Assembly (NCBI RefSeq): GCF_000016905.1
Contig: NC_009616.1
Coordinates: forward strand, 1,302,001-1,366,000
Reading direction: 5' to 3'
Source: Thermosipho melanesiensis BI429
GTDB lineage: Bacteria; Thermotogota; Thermotogae; Thermotogales; Fervidobacteriaceae
Length of the DNA: 64,000 nt
Part shown: positions 26,173-35,165 of the stretch, one piece after another
Position numbering within the stretch: the stretch's first letter is position 1
Layout of the letters: each line of letters begins with the position of its first letter
Position numbers and translations under genes: made by a program
The notes under the pieces: model-generated
The model's input: only the letters and a program-made list of their open reading frames with translations
The model's database searches: none
What the model was told of the DNA's origin: nothing

Positions 26173-28458
26173 TAATACTTTTTCAGGAGTTATTGGAAGA
26201 CTGTTAATTCTCACACCTACAGCATTGTATATAGCATTTGCAATAGCTGCTGGTGGTGTGTCAATACCAATTTCACCTACCGATTTTGCTCCAAAGGGTC
26301 CCGTTGGTTCATAACTTTCAATGAATTTTACAATAATATTTCCTATATCTTTTCTAGAAGGAATCTTGTAATACATTAGGTTATTAGTTAGTAGTCTTCC
26401 ACTTGGTGAATATTTTACATCTTCAAAAAGAGCCATTCCTATTCCTTGAACTATTCCACCTTCAATTTGAACTTTTGCAAGATTTGGATTTATTGTAACA
26501 CCACAATCTACCACACCAATATAGTTTAAAAGCATAACTTTTCCCGTCTCAATATCCACTTCTACTTCTGCAAATCCAGCCATATATGGTGGAGGAGATT
26601 CTTCTCCTACGTATGAAGCGTCAGCTACAAGTTGTTTTTGATTTTCTGTATAAAATAGTAAAGTTGCAAGTTTCTTTAGAGAGATTTTTTTGTCTCCGTC
26701 TTTTTCAAATATATATTTTCCATCAAAATCCACGTTTTTTTCGTTTAGATTTAACTTTTTTGACCCTTCTTTTAAAATTAATTTTCTCATTTTTTCTGCT
26801 GCTTTTTTTACTGCATTTCCCGAAACATATGTTGTACTGGAGGCATATGCACCAGTATCAAATGGGGTTATATCTGTATCAGATGAATATACGATAATAT
26901 CTTCTGTTTTTGTATTTAAAACTTCTGCTGCTATTTGTGCTAGTATGGTATCACTACCAGTACCGAGATCTGTTGCACCGACTAATAAGTTAAATGAACC
27001 GTCATCGTTAAGTTTTAGAACAGCGGCCCCCATATCTATGTTGGCAATTCCTGAACCTTGCATGGCAATTGCCATGCCTACTCCACGAAATTTTGTTTCA
27101 GAAATCTTTTTTCTTGGAAATTTCTTTTTCCAGTTAATTAATTTCATTCCTTCTTCGATACATTCATTTAATTTACAGCTTCTTACTATCATATCTACCC
27201 CTTCACGACCCTCACCCATTATTTTAAAGATAGGTGAGGTTTCTCCTTCTTTTATCATATTTTTCTTCCTAAATTCAATTGGATCCATGGCAAGTTTTTC
27301 CGCTAACATATCAATTGCAGATTCTAATGCAAAGTTCCCTTGAATTGCTCCATAACCTCTAAATGCACCTCCAGGTGCTTTGTTTGTATATACTACTTTT
27401 CCGGAAAATCTAACAGCATCTACTTTATTATATAGTGGTAGAGTTTTTGCACCTGCTACCATAAAGGTGGTGAGTGCGTGTTCACCGTATGCTCCTGTAT
27501 CTGAAAGCCCTTTCATATCGATGACTTTTAACTTTCCATCATTTGATGCACCTAGTGTAATATCATATCTCATAGGATGTCTGCTATAAGTTGCTTCAAA
27601 TACTTCTTTTCTTGAATAAACTATTTTAGCTGGTTTTCCTGTTTTTAAAGTTACAGCAGCAACAAGAGGTTCACCGTGAATTGCCTGTTTTCCGCCAAAA
27701 CCTCCACCTATTCTTGGTTTGATTACCCTAATATCTTTTATGGGAATACTAAAAGCTTCTGCGATAATTCGCCTTACATGAAAAGGAACTTGGGTAGAAG
27801 ATATTATAATTAATCTTCCATACATATCTATATAGGAAGTTGCTGTATGCGGTTCAAAAGCTACATGGGCCTGTGCTTGGGTGTAAAATCTTTCTTTAAT
27901 TACAACATCACACTTTTTAAGTTCTTCTTCTACGTTTCCAATTTCCATTTCATACGAAGCTGCGATGTTTTTTTGTGCATCAAAACCTATTTCAAACATT
28001 GGATGTGTTTCTTTTTCAGGGTGGATTATTGAAGGGTGGTTTTCTGCTTTTTCAAAGTCCAAAACAGGTTCGAAAATTTCGTAATCAACTTCTATTTTTT
28101 TTAATGCCTCATCCACACACCTCTCATCTTTTCCGGCTATAATTGCAACTTCATCTCCTACATATCTAACGTATTTATCTAATATATACCAATCATGTGG
28201 AGAAGGTTCAGGATATCCTTGTCCAGCCCGTGTTATCGGAATTTTTGGAACATCTTTATAGGTTAAAATACATTCAATTCCTTCAATTTTTTCGGCTTTG
28301 GAGGTATCTATATTTTTAATTTCTGCAAATGCGTGGGGGCTTCTTAAAACTTTTACCACTAGCGCTTCTTTTGGCGATAAGTCATTTGTATATACTGGTT
28401 TTCCAAGTAAAAGTCCCAATGAATCTTTTTTTGGAATTTTTCTGGTGACCTCTTTCAT
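26152..28458 (-). CDS. Xanthine dehydrogenase family, molybdopterin-binding catalytic subunit
   Basis: This is the large subunit of a molybdenum hydroxylase. The N-terminal domain at about 15-120 starts with GLLLGKPVYTNDL. The molybdopterin loops are visible as RIGGGFGGKQ at about 249-258 and GAFRGYGAIQG at about 362-372, with later MQGSGIANIDMGAA and ATDLGTGSDTILAQIA. The catalytic Glu motif is AKSVGEIGIDTPPAAIANA near 725. The 768-aa length fits a three-subunit XDH or a CO-dehydrogenase-like enzyme. Lack of the AYRCSFR loop typical of CO dehydrogenase favours a hydroxylase. The substrate (purine, nicotinate, aldehyde) cannot be fixed from sequence. Confidence 0.93.
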   Translation of the reverse strand: MKEVTRKIPKKDSLGLLLGKPVYTNDLSPKEALVVKVLRSPHAFAEIKNIDTSKAEKIEGIECILTYKDVPKIPITRAGQGYPEPSPHDWYILDKYVRYVGDEVAIIAGKDERCVDEALKKIEVDYEIFEPVLDFEKAENHPSIIHPEKETHPMFEIGFDAQKNIAASYEMEIGNVEEELKKCDVVIKERFYTQAQAHVAFEPHTATSYIDMYGRLIIISSTQVPFHVRRIIAEAFSIPIKDIRVIKPRIGGGFGGKQAIHGEPLVAAVTLKTGKPAKIVYSRKEVFEATYSRHPMRYDITLGASNDGKLKVIDMKGLSDTGAYGEHALTTFMVAGAKTLPLYNKVDAVRFSGKVVYTNKAPGGAFRGYGAIQGNFALESAIDMLAEKLAMDPIEFRKKNMIKEGETSPIFKIMGEGREGVDMIVRSCKLNECIEEGMKLINWKKKFPRKKISETKFRGVGMAIAMQGSGIANIDMGAAVLKLNDDGSFNLLVGATDLGTGSDTILAQIAAEVLNTKTEDIIVYSSDTDITPFDTGAYASSTTYVSGNAVKKAAEKMRKLILKEGSKKLNLNEKNVDFDGKYIFEKDGDKKISLKKLATLLFYTENQKQLVADASYVGEESPPPYMAGFAEVEVDIETGKVMLLNYIGVVDCGVTINPNLAKVQIEGGIVQGIGMALFEDVKYSPSGRLLTNNLMYYKIPSRKDIGNIIVKFIESYEPTGPFGAKSVGEIGIDTPPAAIANAIYNAVGVRINSLPITPEKVLKNNPQG

Positions 28459-28901
28459 TATTCCACCCCCAAAAATTTTTCAATGGCCCTATGTTGACTT
28501 ACATATCCAGTACATCTGCAAAGATTTCCAATTAATTTTGATTTTATTTCGTCTTTATCTTTTACTCCCATATTTTTTAGATATATTGTATTTACTATTA
28601 AACCCGGACTACAAAATCCGCATTGATCAGCTCCCTCTTCGGCTAATAATTTTGCTAGTTCTTTTGCCTCTTTTAATCCTTCAACAGTTGTTATACTATG
28701 CCCATCTACTTTTGCGGCAAATATTGAGCATGATGGAACGGGTTTCCCATCTAAAAGAACAGTGCAGATACCACACATTCCCGTATCGCAGCCCCTTCTT
28801 ACACTATAGTATCCCAACCTTCTAAGAACATCTAATAGTATTTCGTAAGGTTTAATATCAACCTCTTCTGTTTTTCCATTTATTTTTAATGTTATTTTCA
28901 C
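28458..28901 (-). CDS. Molybdenum hydroxylase [2Fe-2S] subunit, copy A
   Basis: The 147-aa iron-sulfur subunit carries two [2Fe-2S] sites. The plant-ferredoxin-type cysteines are in GCDTGMCGICTVLLDGKPV and the following PSC. The helical-domain cysteines are in ADQCGFCSPGLIVN and NLCRCTGYVSQ. It starts with GTG, overlapping the FAD-subunit stop (TAGTG), and its own stop overlaps the large-subunit ATG (TAATG), so translation is tightly coupled. A second copy of this subunit type lies at 30487-30942. Confidence 0.94.
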   Translation of the reverse strand: MKITLKINGKTEEVDIKPYEILLDVLRRLGYYSVRRGCDTGMCGICTVLLDGKPVPSCSIFAAKVDGHSITTVEGLKEAKELAKLLAEEGADQCGFCSPGLIVNTIYLKNMGVKDKDEIKSKLIGNLCRCTGYVSQHRAIEKFLGVE

Positions 28902-29659
28902 TATAAAACCTCCTTTAAAGCTCTTTTTAATAATACTTTACAGACTTTTTTTCTGTAAACTTTTGTTGCCCTTATGTCATCTGAAAAATTCACGTTTTCC
29001 AATAACTTATCTATTTCTAAATTGCTAAAATATTCTAGTGGTTTTTTGATTAGTGTAGCTACTGATGGTCTTGAGCCAATTGCTATTTTAAGCGTGTTAT
29101 TTGATTTTGATACTGCAACGTTTAAAATTGAAAAATCATATTCTGAGAACCTTATATTTTCGAAAGAGGTTTTTAAATTTTCTTTTTTTATTACTATCTT
29201 TTCAATTATGTCTTTTTTTATTGTTGTTTTTAAGAATTTTTCAAGGGATATTTTACCATTTTTAAATAGGTAGATTTCTGTATCAAGTACCAAAAGCCCT
29301 GTAATTAAGTCGGAAAAACCTAACTTTGGAAAAATCGTTCCACCAATTGTTATGATATTTCTCATTTGTAAATTTAAAATATCTTTAGTTATATTTTTTA
29401 AGAATCCGTTGTAAAAAGATGATAATATGGGATTTTCTTCAAATTTACTAAGGGTAACAGTTGATCCTATTTCAACTTCAGTTTCTGTTTCATTTACAAA
29501 ATTTAGGTTTGCATCTATTAGGTCAATTGCAACATCAAAACTTTGATTTGAAAGTTTTAGAAAAGTAGCTCCACCTATTATTTTAGCGTTTTTAGATGTT
29601 AGTATTTCATAGGCTTCTTCTATGATTTTAGGCTTTGCATATTCTTTAAAGTAAATCAT
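28901..29659 (-). CDS. Molybdenum hydroxylase FAD-binding subunit, copy A (divergent)
   Basis: The 252-aa protein has the FAD-binding family layout: an N-terminal YAKPKIIEEAYEIL, an AKIIGGATFLKL motif corresponding to the usual AGGTDL pyrophosphate loop, MRNIITIGGTIFPKLG corresponding to the second FAD motif (RNxxTxGGN), and a C-terminal DDIRATKVYRKKV. Both FAD motifs are altered (GGAT for GGTD, GGTI for GGN), so cofactor binding may be weaker. It is followed after four bases of spacing by copy B upstream in the operon. Confidence 0.85.
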   Translation of the reverse strand: MIYFKEYAKPKIIEEAYEILTSKNAKIIGGATFLKLSNQSFDVAIDLIDANLNFVNETETEVEIGSTVTLSKFEENPILSSFYNGFLKNITKDILNLQMRNIITIGGTIFPKLGFSDLITGLLVLDTEIYLFKNGKISLEKFLKTTIKKDIIEKIVIKKENLKTSFENIRFSEYDFSILNVAVSKSNNTLKIAIGSRPSVATLIKKPLEYFSNLEIDKLLENVNFSDDIRATKVYRKKVCKVLLKRALKEVL

Positions 29660-29663
29660 ACAC

Positions 29664-30494
29664 TCACCACCCTTTTAAATTATGAAAAGCTTTTATTGTA
29701 AGGTTGTGTACCAATTTTTTTCTCTCATCTTTTGTAGCCCTAATATCATCAATTGGAGTTGATAATTTTTCGAAAGTACTTGCAATGTATTTGAATGTTT
29801 CAAGAGATACTTTTTCACCTATTAATCTTTTTTCAAATTCTTTATTTCTAAGAATTGTTGGAGCTACAGAACCATAACAGACTGATATATCTTCAATTTT
29901 TCCATCCTTTTCCTTTAAAAGTAAAGCAATACTTGAAATGGAAATTACCATTGCATTTCTTCGCCCTATTTTTTCAAAGTAGAATTTATAGTTTTCCTTT
30001 ATGTCTAACTCTATTCCATATATAAATTCGTTTTGAGAAAGGTTTATTTTTGAAGGTCCTAAAACAAAGTTTTCAATTGGTATTATTCGGTTTGAAGGTT
30101 TAATCAATACCTGACCATTTAAAAGATAACTTACAAGAAGAAAATCTCCGGCAGGTGAAGCGTTTGCAATATTTCCAATGGGTGTTCCCCTATTTCTTAT
30201 CATGGGAGAACCTATAAGTTTTATAACCTGTTTTAAAAAGGTATTTTTTTGTTCTTTTTCAATGTAGGTTAATAATTCGGTGTAGGTTATATTCATTGGA
30301 ATGAAAATTTTTCTATTATTGCACGTTATTTTTGTATTTATCTTTTTAGTATCTATAACAATTTCGGGATCAATAATTCCATACCTCATTTTTACAAAAA
30401 GATCTGTTCCACCTGAAAATAGTACGCCGTTAATATTGGATTTTAGATTTTCGAGTTCTTCTAAAGAGGTAGGTGAGAAATATTTTTTAATCAT
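29664..30494 (-). CDS. Molybdenum hydroxylase FAD-binding subunit, copy B (canonical)
   Basis: The canonical FAD motifs are present: LFSGGTDLFVKMR at about 26-38 and MIRNRGTPIGNIANASPAGD at about 99-118, plus a C-terminal DDIRATKDERKKL. The frame opens at 30518, but AAAGGACGTG precedes the ATG at 30494, just inside the end of the [2Fe-2S] copy B gene, giving 276 aa. In the XDH family this subunit passes electrons from the Fe-S clusters to NAD or another acceptor. Confidence 0.9.
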   Translation of the reverse strand: MIKKYFSPTSLEELENLKSNINGVLFSGGTDLFVKMRYGIIDPEIVIDTKKINTKITCNNRKIFIPMNITYTELLTYIEKEQKNTFLKQVIKLIGSPMIRNRGTPIGNIANASPAGDFLLVSYLLNGQVLIKPSNRIIPIENFVLGPSKINLSQNEFIYGIELDIKENYKFYFEKIGRRNAMVISISSIALLLKEKDGKIEDISVCYGSVAPTILRNKEFEKRLIGEKVSLETFKYIASTFEKLSTPIDDIRATKDERKKLVHNLTIKAFHNLKGW

Positions 30495-30942
30495 TTTTTT
30501 CACGTCCTTTTGCTGCAAGTTTTACTGCATCTAAGATTTTTATATAACCGGTACACCTACATAAATTCCCCTCAAGTGCTTCTTTTATTTCACTTTCGTT
30601 TGGTGAAGGATTATTATCAAGTAAAAATTTTGTGGAAATTATAAATCCAGGTGTGCAAAAACCGCATTGTATTGCACCTGCTTCAATAAATGCATTTTTT
30701 ATATGATCTTCCACACCTTCGAGAGTTATTATATCTTTTCCATCTAACTCAACGGCAAGCATTAGACATGAATGTACCGTTTTTCCATTAACAATTATAG
30801 TACACGCTCCACATTCACCTTCCCCGCAACCTTCTTTTACTGATGTTATCTTTAAATCGTCACGAAGAAAGTCTATAGCTCTTTTGTGAACTTCTACTTC
30901 TCTTTCCATTTTATTTCCGTTGATTTTAAATTGAATTTTCAT
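30487..30942 (-). CDS. Molybdenum hydroxylase [2Fe-2S] subunit, copy B
   Basis: A second complete 151-aa two-cluster iron-sulfur subunit is present. Cysteines lie in GCGEGECGACTIIVNGKTV plus HSC, then IQCGFCTPGFIIS and NLCRCTGYIKIL. It differs clearly from copy A along its length, so it is an old paralogue and not a recent duplication. Its ATG overlaps the stop of the threonine-synthase-like gene (ATGA). The position next to FAD copy B suggests that copies B form a pair. Confidence 0.94.
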   Translation of the reverse strand: MKIQFKINGNKMEREVEVHKRAIDFLRDDLKITSVKEGCGEGECGACTIIVNGKTVHSCLMLAVELDGKDIITLEGVEDHIKNAFIEAGAIQCGFCTPGFIISTKFLLDNNPSPNESEIKEALEGNLCRCTGYIKILDAVKLAAKGREKND

Positions 30943-32147
30943 TTTATCACCTCAATGAAGTCTAAAATCTCTTTTAGATTTGGGTTGACTTTTTGAATGT
31001 TTAAATTATTCATTATAGGGCTAATGTCTTTTAATCCGTTTCCGGTAATAAATATAGCTACTGTATTTTCTTTAGAAAGTAATTTATATTCTAAGGCTTT
31101 TTTGAATCCCGCATAAGCAGCGGCACCTGCAGGTTCTGCAAATATTCCCGTTTTTTGCGCAAGTTCAAATATGGCGTTTTTAATTTCACTATCTGAAACT
31201 CTTAAAAATTTGCCCCTACTTTTTTCTACATATTTACATGCTTTAATGACATCTCTGGGTTTTCCTACAGAGATACTGTCAGCTATAGTATGGGGAATTA
31301 TGTCAACAGGAGTGTATGGTTTTCCATTTTCGAAAGTTTTTACAATTGAATCTGCTCCTTCTGCTTGAACACCAATAATTTTTGGAATTTTGTTTATTAT
31401 ATTTAATTTGTAAAAATCATAAAATCCTTTGAAAATTCCACTTATTACAGTTCCATCACCAGCACTAACAAATACCACATCTGGAACTTTAAAATCAAAT
31501 TGAACTACTAGTTCTAATGCACCGGTTTTTTTTCCTTCAAGTAAATAAGGATTAATTGCAGAATTTCTAGAATACCAATTTAGTTTTTCTCCTACTTTTA
31601 TAGAAAATTCAAAAGCAGTATCATAATTTCCATCTATTTGAATTACTCTTGCCCCGTAAACTACCAATTGTGAAAGTTTTGCTGGAGGAATATTCGAAGG
31701 AACGAATATATACGTTTTAAGTTTTGTGGTAGAAGAAAGACCAGCTAGCGAACTTGCTGCATTCCCGGTAGAAGCGCAATAAATGGTATTATAACCATAT
31801 TCGTATGCTTTTGCAATAGCGATGGTAGTTGCTCTATCTTTGTATGAGCCAGTTGGATTTGTTCCATCGTATTTAAAAATTACATTTTTGATTCCAAAGA
31901 AATTTTTAAAAGATAATACAGGAGTATTTCCAACTTTTTGTATAACTGGATAATTGGTAATAGGAAGTAGGTGTTTAAATTGTGAAATATCCCCACACTT
32001 ATCAAAATGTGTTTTTTTAATATTTAGTTTTTCATAGTCGTATATTACCTCAAGTGTCCCATATCTTTGGCCACATTTATCACATGTGTATAATGATGGA
32101 GAAGGTTCAAATAATTTTCCGCAAGATATACATCTTAATTTATACAT
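30939..32147 (-). CDS. Threonine synthase-like PLP enzyme with N-terminal zinc ribbon
   Basis: The N-terminal zinc ribbon has four cysteines (LRCISCGKLF and YTCDKCGQRYG). The fold-type II PLP core has the lysine motif PTGSYKDRATT at about 98-108, the phosphate-binding loop CASTGNAASSLAG, SAGDGTVISGIFKGF and a late FITGNGLKD. This is the threonine synthase pattern (phosphohomoserine to threonine). No homoserine kinase or dehydrogenase gene is near; instead it leads the molybdenum-enzyme operon with overlapping genes. It may be the biosynthetic enzyme or a paralogue working on an amino-acid-derived substrate. The gene symbol is therefore left open. Confidence 0.85.
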   Translation of the reverse strand: MYKLRCISCGKLFEPSPSLYTCDKCGQRYGTLEVIYDYEKLNIKKTHFDKCGDISQFKHLLPITNYPVIQKVGNTPVLSFKNFFGIKNVIFKYDGTNPTGSYKDRATTIAIAKAYEYGYNTIYCASTGNAASSLAGLSSTTKLKTYIFVPSNIPPAKLSQLVVYGARVIQIDGNYDTAFEFSIKVGEKLNWYSRNSAINPYLLEGKKTGALELVVQFDFKVPDVVFVSAGDGTVISGIFKGFYDFYKLNIINKIPKIIGVQAEGADSIVKTFENGKPYTPVDIIPHTIADSISVGKPRDVIKACKYVEKSRGKFLRVSDSEIKNAIFELAQKTGIFAEPAGAAAYAGFKKALEYKLLSKENTVAIFITGNGLKDISPIMNNLNIQKVNPNLKEILDFIEVIK

Positions 32148-32172
32148 CTTTATCCTCCAATATTTTTTCTAA

Positions 32173-32202
32173 ATTATACTTTTTTAATTTGAAAAATTGA
32201 AA
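32173..32202 (-). promoter_or_regulatory. Probable promoter of the threonine-synthase-like/molybdenum-enzyme operon
   Basis: On the minus strand, TTTCAA (32197-32202) and a consensus TATAAT (32173-32178) are 18 bases apart, ending 26 bases before the start codon. Confidence 0.6.
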
Positions 32203-32242
32203 TATGTAAAATTTAAAGAAAAATTGAATTGTTAGTGTTTTT

Positions 32243-32270
32243 TTGAGTATAATAGTGTATAGTTTATGAT
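32243..32270 (+). promoter_or_regulatory. Probable promoter of the HD protein-thrS operon
   Basis: TTGAGT (32243-32248) and TATGAT (32265-32270) are 16 bases apart, 24 bases upstream of the first ATG. It is divergent from the promoter at 32173-32202. Confidence 0.6.
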
Positions 32271-32294
32271 ATACTATATTTTGGAGGTGTGATA

Positions 32295-32837
32295 ATGGAT
32301 AGAAATGAAGCATTAAAACTTTTAAAAGAACACGTAAAAACTAAAAATTTAATAAAACACTGTATTGCTACTGAAGCATTAATGAGAAAATTTGCAAAAT
32401 ATTTTGGAGAGGATGAAGACAAGTGGGGAATTGCAGGACTTCTTCATGACCTTGATTATGAATACACAAAAGATAATCCTGAGTTGCACGGGTTGAAATC
32501 TGTAGAGATATTGGGAGATAAAGTTAGTGAAGATGTTAAAAATGCAATATTAGCCCATTGCGGAAAAAAGAAAAGGGAAACTTTGATGGAAAAAGTAATT
32601 TATGCAGCAGATCCCACAACAGGTTTTATTGTTGCCGCTGCGTTGATTAGACCTGAAAAAAAGTTAGAGCCTGTAGATGTAAGATTTTTGATGAAGAGAT
32701 TTAAAGAAAAATCTTTTGCAAAAGGAGCTAATAGAGAGCAAATGAAAAGTTGTGAGGATTTTGGATTAACATTGGAAAAGTTTTATGAGATGTCATTGGA
32801 TGCAATGAAAGAAATTTCAGAGGAGCTTGGTTTATGA
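32295..32837 (+). CDS. HD-domain phosphohydrolase (HDIG type)
   Basis: The HD signature GIAGLLHDLDYEYTKD at about 47-62 with His23 (LIKHCIATEALM) and His85-type (AILAHCGKK) metal ligands identifies a small HD hydrolase. This group probably acts on nucleotides or phosphate esters; no specific substrate is known. A GTG two codons upstream is possible, but GGAGG seven bases before the ATG at 32295 supports that start (180 aa). Its stop overlaps the next gene (ATGA). Confidence 0.85.
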   Translation: MDRNEALKLLKEHVKTKNLIKHCIATEALMRKFAKYFGEDEDKWGIAGLLHDLDYEYTKDNPELHGLKSVEILGDKVSEDVKNAILAHCGKKKRETLMEKVIYAADPTTGFIVAAALIRPEKKLEPVDVRFLMKRFKEKSFAKGANREQMKSCEDFGLTLEKFYEMSLDAMKEISEELGL

Positions 32838-33238
32838 TTGCTAGGATGTTTTTTTGGATGTTTCCTTTTCTTTTACTACTTTTTGATATGGCTTTTTATG
32901 ATATTTTTGTATTGTTTCCTGTGTTTTTCTTTTTGGAGGCTACAAGAGAATTTGATTTTGAAAAGGCAATAAGATATGTATTCTATTTAGGAGTATACAC
33001 AATTGCAACCTTTAATTCTTTTAGAATAGAGAATATAATAGTCATTTTTTTGGTGATATTACTTGATTCTTTTAAAGAAAATTTTTTGAAAGTATGGGTA
33101 CTTTCATTGTTGGAAAGCGTTGTTTTTTTTGGAATAAGAATTTTTGTTTACAAAGATTTAGTTCCAATTTATTCGATTTTGTTTGCGCTTCTTTTCAATT
33201 TTTATCTTTTACAAAAGAAGATAATAAAATATAGATAG
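32834..33238 (+). CDS. Small membrane protein of unknown function
   Basis: The 134-aa protein is very hydrophobic, with about four to five predicted membrane helices and few charged loops (EATREFDFEKA and DSFKENFLK). Its size and position resemble rod-shape protein MreD-like or S-component-like proteins, but I see no diagnostic motif. It is coupled to the HD gene by a four-base overlap and is 12 bases from thrS. Confidence 0.6.
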   Translation: MIARMFFWMFPFLLLLFDMAFYDIFVLFPVFFFLEATREFDFEKAIRYVFYLGVYTIATFNSFRIENIIVIFLVILLDSFKENFLKVWVLSLLESVVFFGIRIFVYKDLVPIYSILFALLFNFYLLQKKIIKYR

Positions 33239-33250
33239 GAGGTATAGGTT

Positions 33251-35161
33251 ATGAAGATAAAATTTCCCGATGGTAATGTTAAAGAATTTGAAAAGGGAAT
33301 TACTCCTGGTGAGATAGCGAAAAGTATAAGTGAGGGGTTATATAGAAATGCAGTTGGAGCAATTGTTGATAATATATTGTGGGATTTAAACAGACCTATT
33401 AATTTTGATTGTAGTTTGAAAATAGTTACGAAAAAAGATAAAGAGGCACCAGAATTTTTCAGGCATACTATGGCGCATATTTTAGCTCAAGCTGTTATGA
33501 GAATTTATGGAGAAGAGAACGTAAGGTTAGGCATAGGTCCCACAATCGAAAATGGTTTTTACTATGATTTTGAAATTTTGAATGGAACTATAAAGGAAGA
33601 GGATTTGGAAAATATAGAAAAAGAGATGAAAAAGATTATAAAGGAAGATTTACCAATTGAAAGATTTGAGCTTCCAAAAGATGAAGCAATTGATATGATG
33701 AATAAAAAAGGGCAGATATATAAGGTGGAGTTAATAAATGAGATAAATGATGAAAAAGTTAGCTTTTACAAACAAGGTGAATTTGTAGATTTATGTAGAG
33801 GGCCACATCTTCCAAGAACAGGAATGATAAAACATTTTAAATTGCTTTCGGCATCGGGAGCTTATTGGAGAGGTAGCGAAAAAAATCCCATGCTCCAGAG
33901 AATTTACGGAACTGCATTTGCAACCAAAGAGGAATTGGAAAATTATTTGAAGATGTTAGAGGAAGCAAAAAAGAGAGATCATAGAAAATTAGGACCAAAA
34001 TTGGGATTATTTTTCATAAATACAGATGTTGCTGCGGGCATGCCTATTTTCTTACCAAAAGGAACAATTATTTTGAATGAGCTAATGGCTTTTTCAAGAA
34101 GTCTTCACGAAGAATATGGATATACAGAAGTGATGACACCGTTGGTAATGAATGTAAAGTTATGGTATCAGAGTGGGCACTGGGATCACTACAAGGAGAA
34201 TATGTATTTTACTGAAAAAGAAGAAGTGGAATATGCTATAAAGCCTATGAATTGTCCAGGACATATTTTGATATACAAAAACAACGTAGTTTCATATAGA
34301 GATTTACCCATTAGATTGTTTGAATTTGGAAAAGTTCATAGATATGAGAGAAGTGGAGTTTTACATGGACTTTTAAGGGTAAGGGCGTTCACTCAAGATG
34401 ATGCCCATATTTTTTGTAGACAGGATCAAATAGAAGAAGAAGTAAGTAAAGTGGTAAAACTTATTGATCAGTTATATAAACCATTTGGATTTTCATATAG
34501 AGCTACACTTAGTACAATGCCAGAAGATCACATGGGTGATGAAGAAACTTGGGAAAAAGCAACCAATGCTCTAAGAAAAGTATTGGAAGACATTAAACTC
34601 GAATTTGAAGTGGCAGAAGGAGAAGGGGCATTCTATGGGCCAAAGGTTGATTTTCATGTAAGAGATTCTTTAGGAAGAGAGTGGCAATGTGCAACTATTC
34701 AACTTGATTTCCAAATGCCAGAGAGATTTGAATTGACTTATGTTGATAAAGATGGAATTGAAAAAAGACCGGTAATGATTCATACTGCAAAGTACGGCTC
34801 ACTTGAGAGATTTTTCGGAATACTTATTGAGCATTTTGCCGGAGCATTTCCACTTTGGCTTTCTCCAATTCAGGTTGTTGTGTTACCTGTTTCAGATAAA
34901 TATGTATCTTATGCAAGAAAGATATACAGTATTCTTATGGAAAATGGTGTAAGGGTATCGGTTGATGATAGAAATGAAACGTTGGGGTATAAAATTCGTG
35001 AGGCTCAAATAAACAAGATACCATATATGATAATAGTTGGGGAAAGAGAAGAAGAAAGTGGTAAAATAAGTATTAGAAGTAGGGATGGTGTAGAGCAAAA
35101 AGATATAGCTGTTGAAGAATTTTTAGACCTATTGAGCGTGTCTATAAAGGAAAGAAGGTGA
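33251..35161 (+). CDS. thrS: Threonyl-tRNA synthetase
   Basis: ThrS charges tRNA-Thr. The 636-aa length is standard. Domains in order are: TGS (about 1-60, [19 protein letters not shown]), editing domain (about 61-225, with [11 protein letters not shown] and the [12 protein letters not shown] zinc/editing motif), class II catalytic core (about 240-530, with the [13 protein letters not shown] zinc cysteine, [20 protein letters not shown] motif 2 and [12 protein letters not shown] motif 3) and anticodon-binding domain. The ribosome site AGGAGGT precedes the ATG. No T-box is visible upstream because the gene is inside an operon. Confidence 0.98.
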   Translation: MKIKFPDGNVKEFEKGITPGEIAKSISEGLYRNAVGAIVDNILWDLNRPINFDCSLKIVTKKDKEAPEFFRHTMAHILAQAVMRIYGEENVRLGIGPTIENGFYYDFEILNGTIKEEDLENIEKEMKKIIKEDLPIERFELPKDEAIDMMNKKGQIYKVELINEINDEKVSFYKQGEFVDLCRGPHLPRTGMIKHFKLLSASGAYWRGSEKNPMLQRIYGTAFATKEELENYLKMLEEAKKRDHRKLGPKLGLFFINTDVAAGMPIFLPKGTIILNELMAFSRSLHEEYGYTEVMTPLVMNVKLWYQSGHWDHYKENMYFTEKEEVEYAIKPMNCPGHILIYKNNVVSYRDLPIRLFEFGKVHRYERSGVLHGLLRVRAFTQDDAHIFCRQDQIEEEVSKVVKLIDQLYKPFGFSYRATLSTMPEDHMGDEETWEKATNALRKVLEDIKLEFEVAEGEGAFYGPKVDFHVRDSLGREWQCATIQLDFQMPERFELTYVDKDGIEKRPVMIHTAKYGSLERFFGILIEHFAGAFPLWLSPIQVVVLPVSDKYVSYARKIYSILMENGVRVSVDDRNETLGYKIREAQINKIPYMIIVGEREEESGKISIRSRDGVEQKDIAVEEFLDLLSVSIKERR

Positions 35162-35165
35162 TATT

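Noticed and set aside
26690-27343. 217-aa open frame on + inside the molybdenum-enzyme gene
   Set aside because: It lies fully antisense to an intact, well-conserved catalytic domain, has no recognisable domain and no ribosome site; it is a shadow frame.
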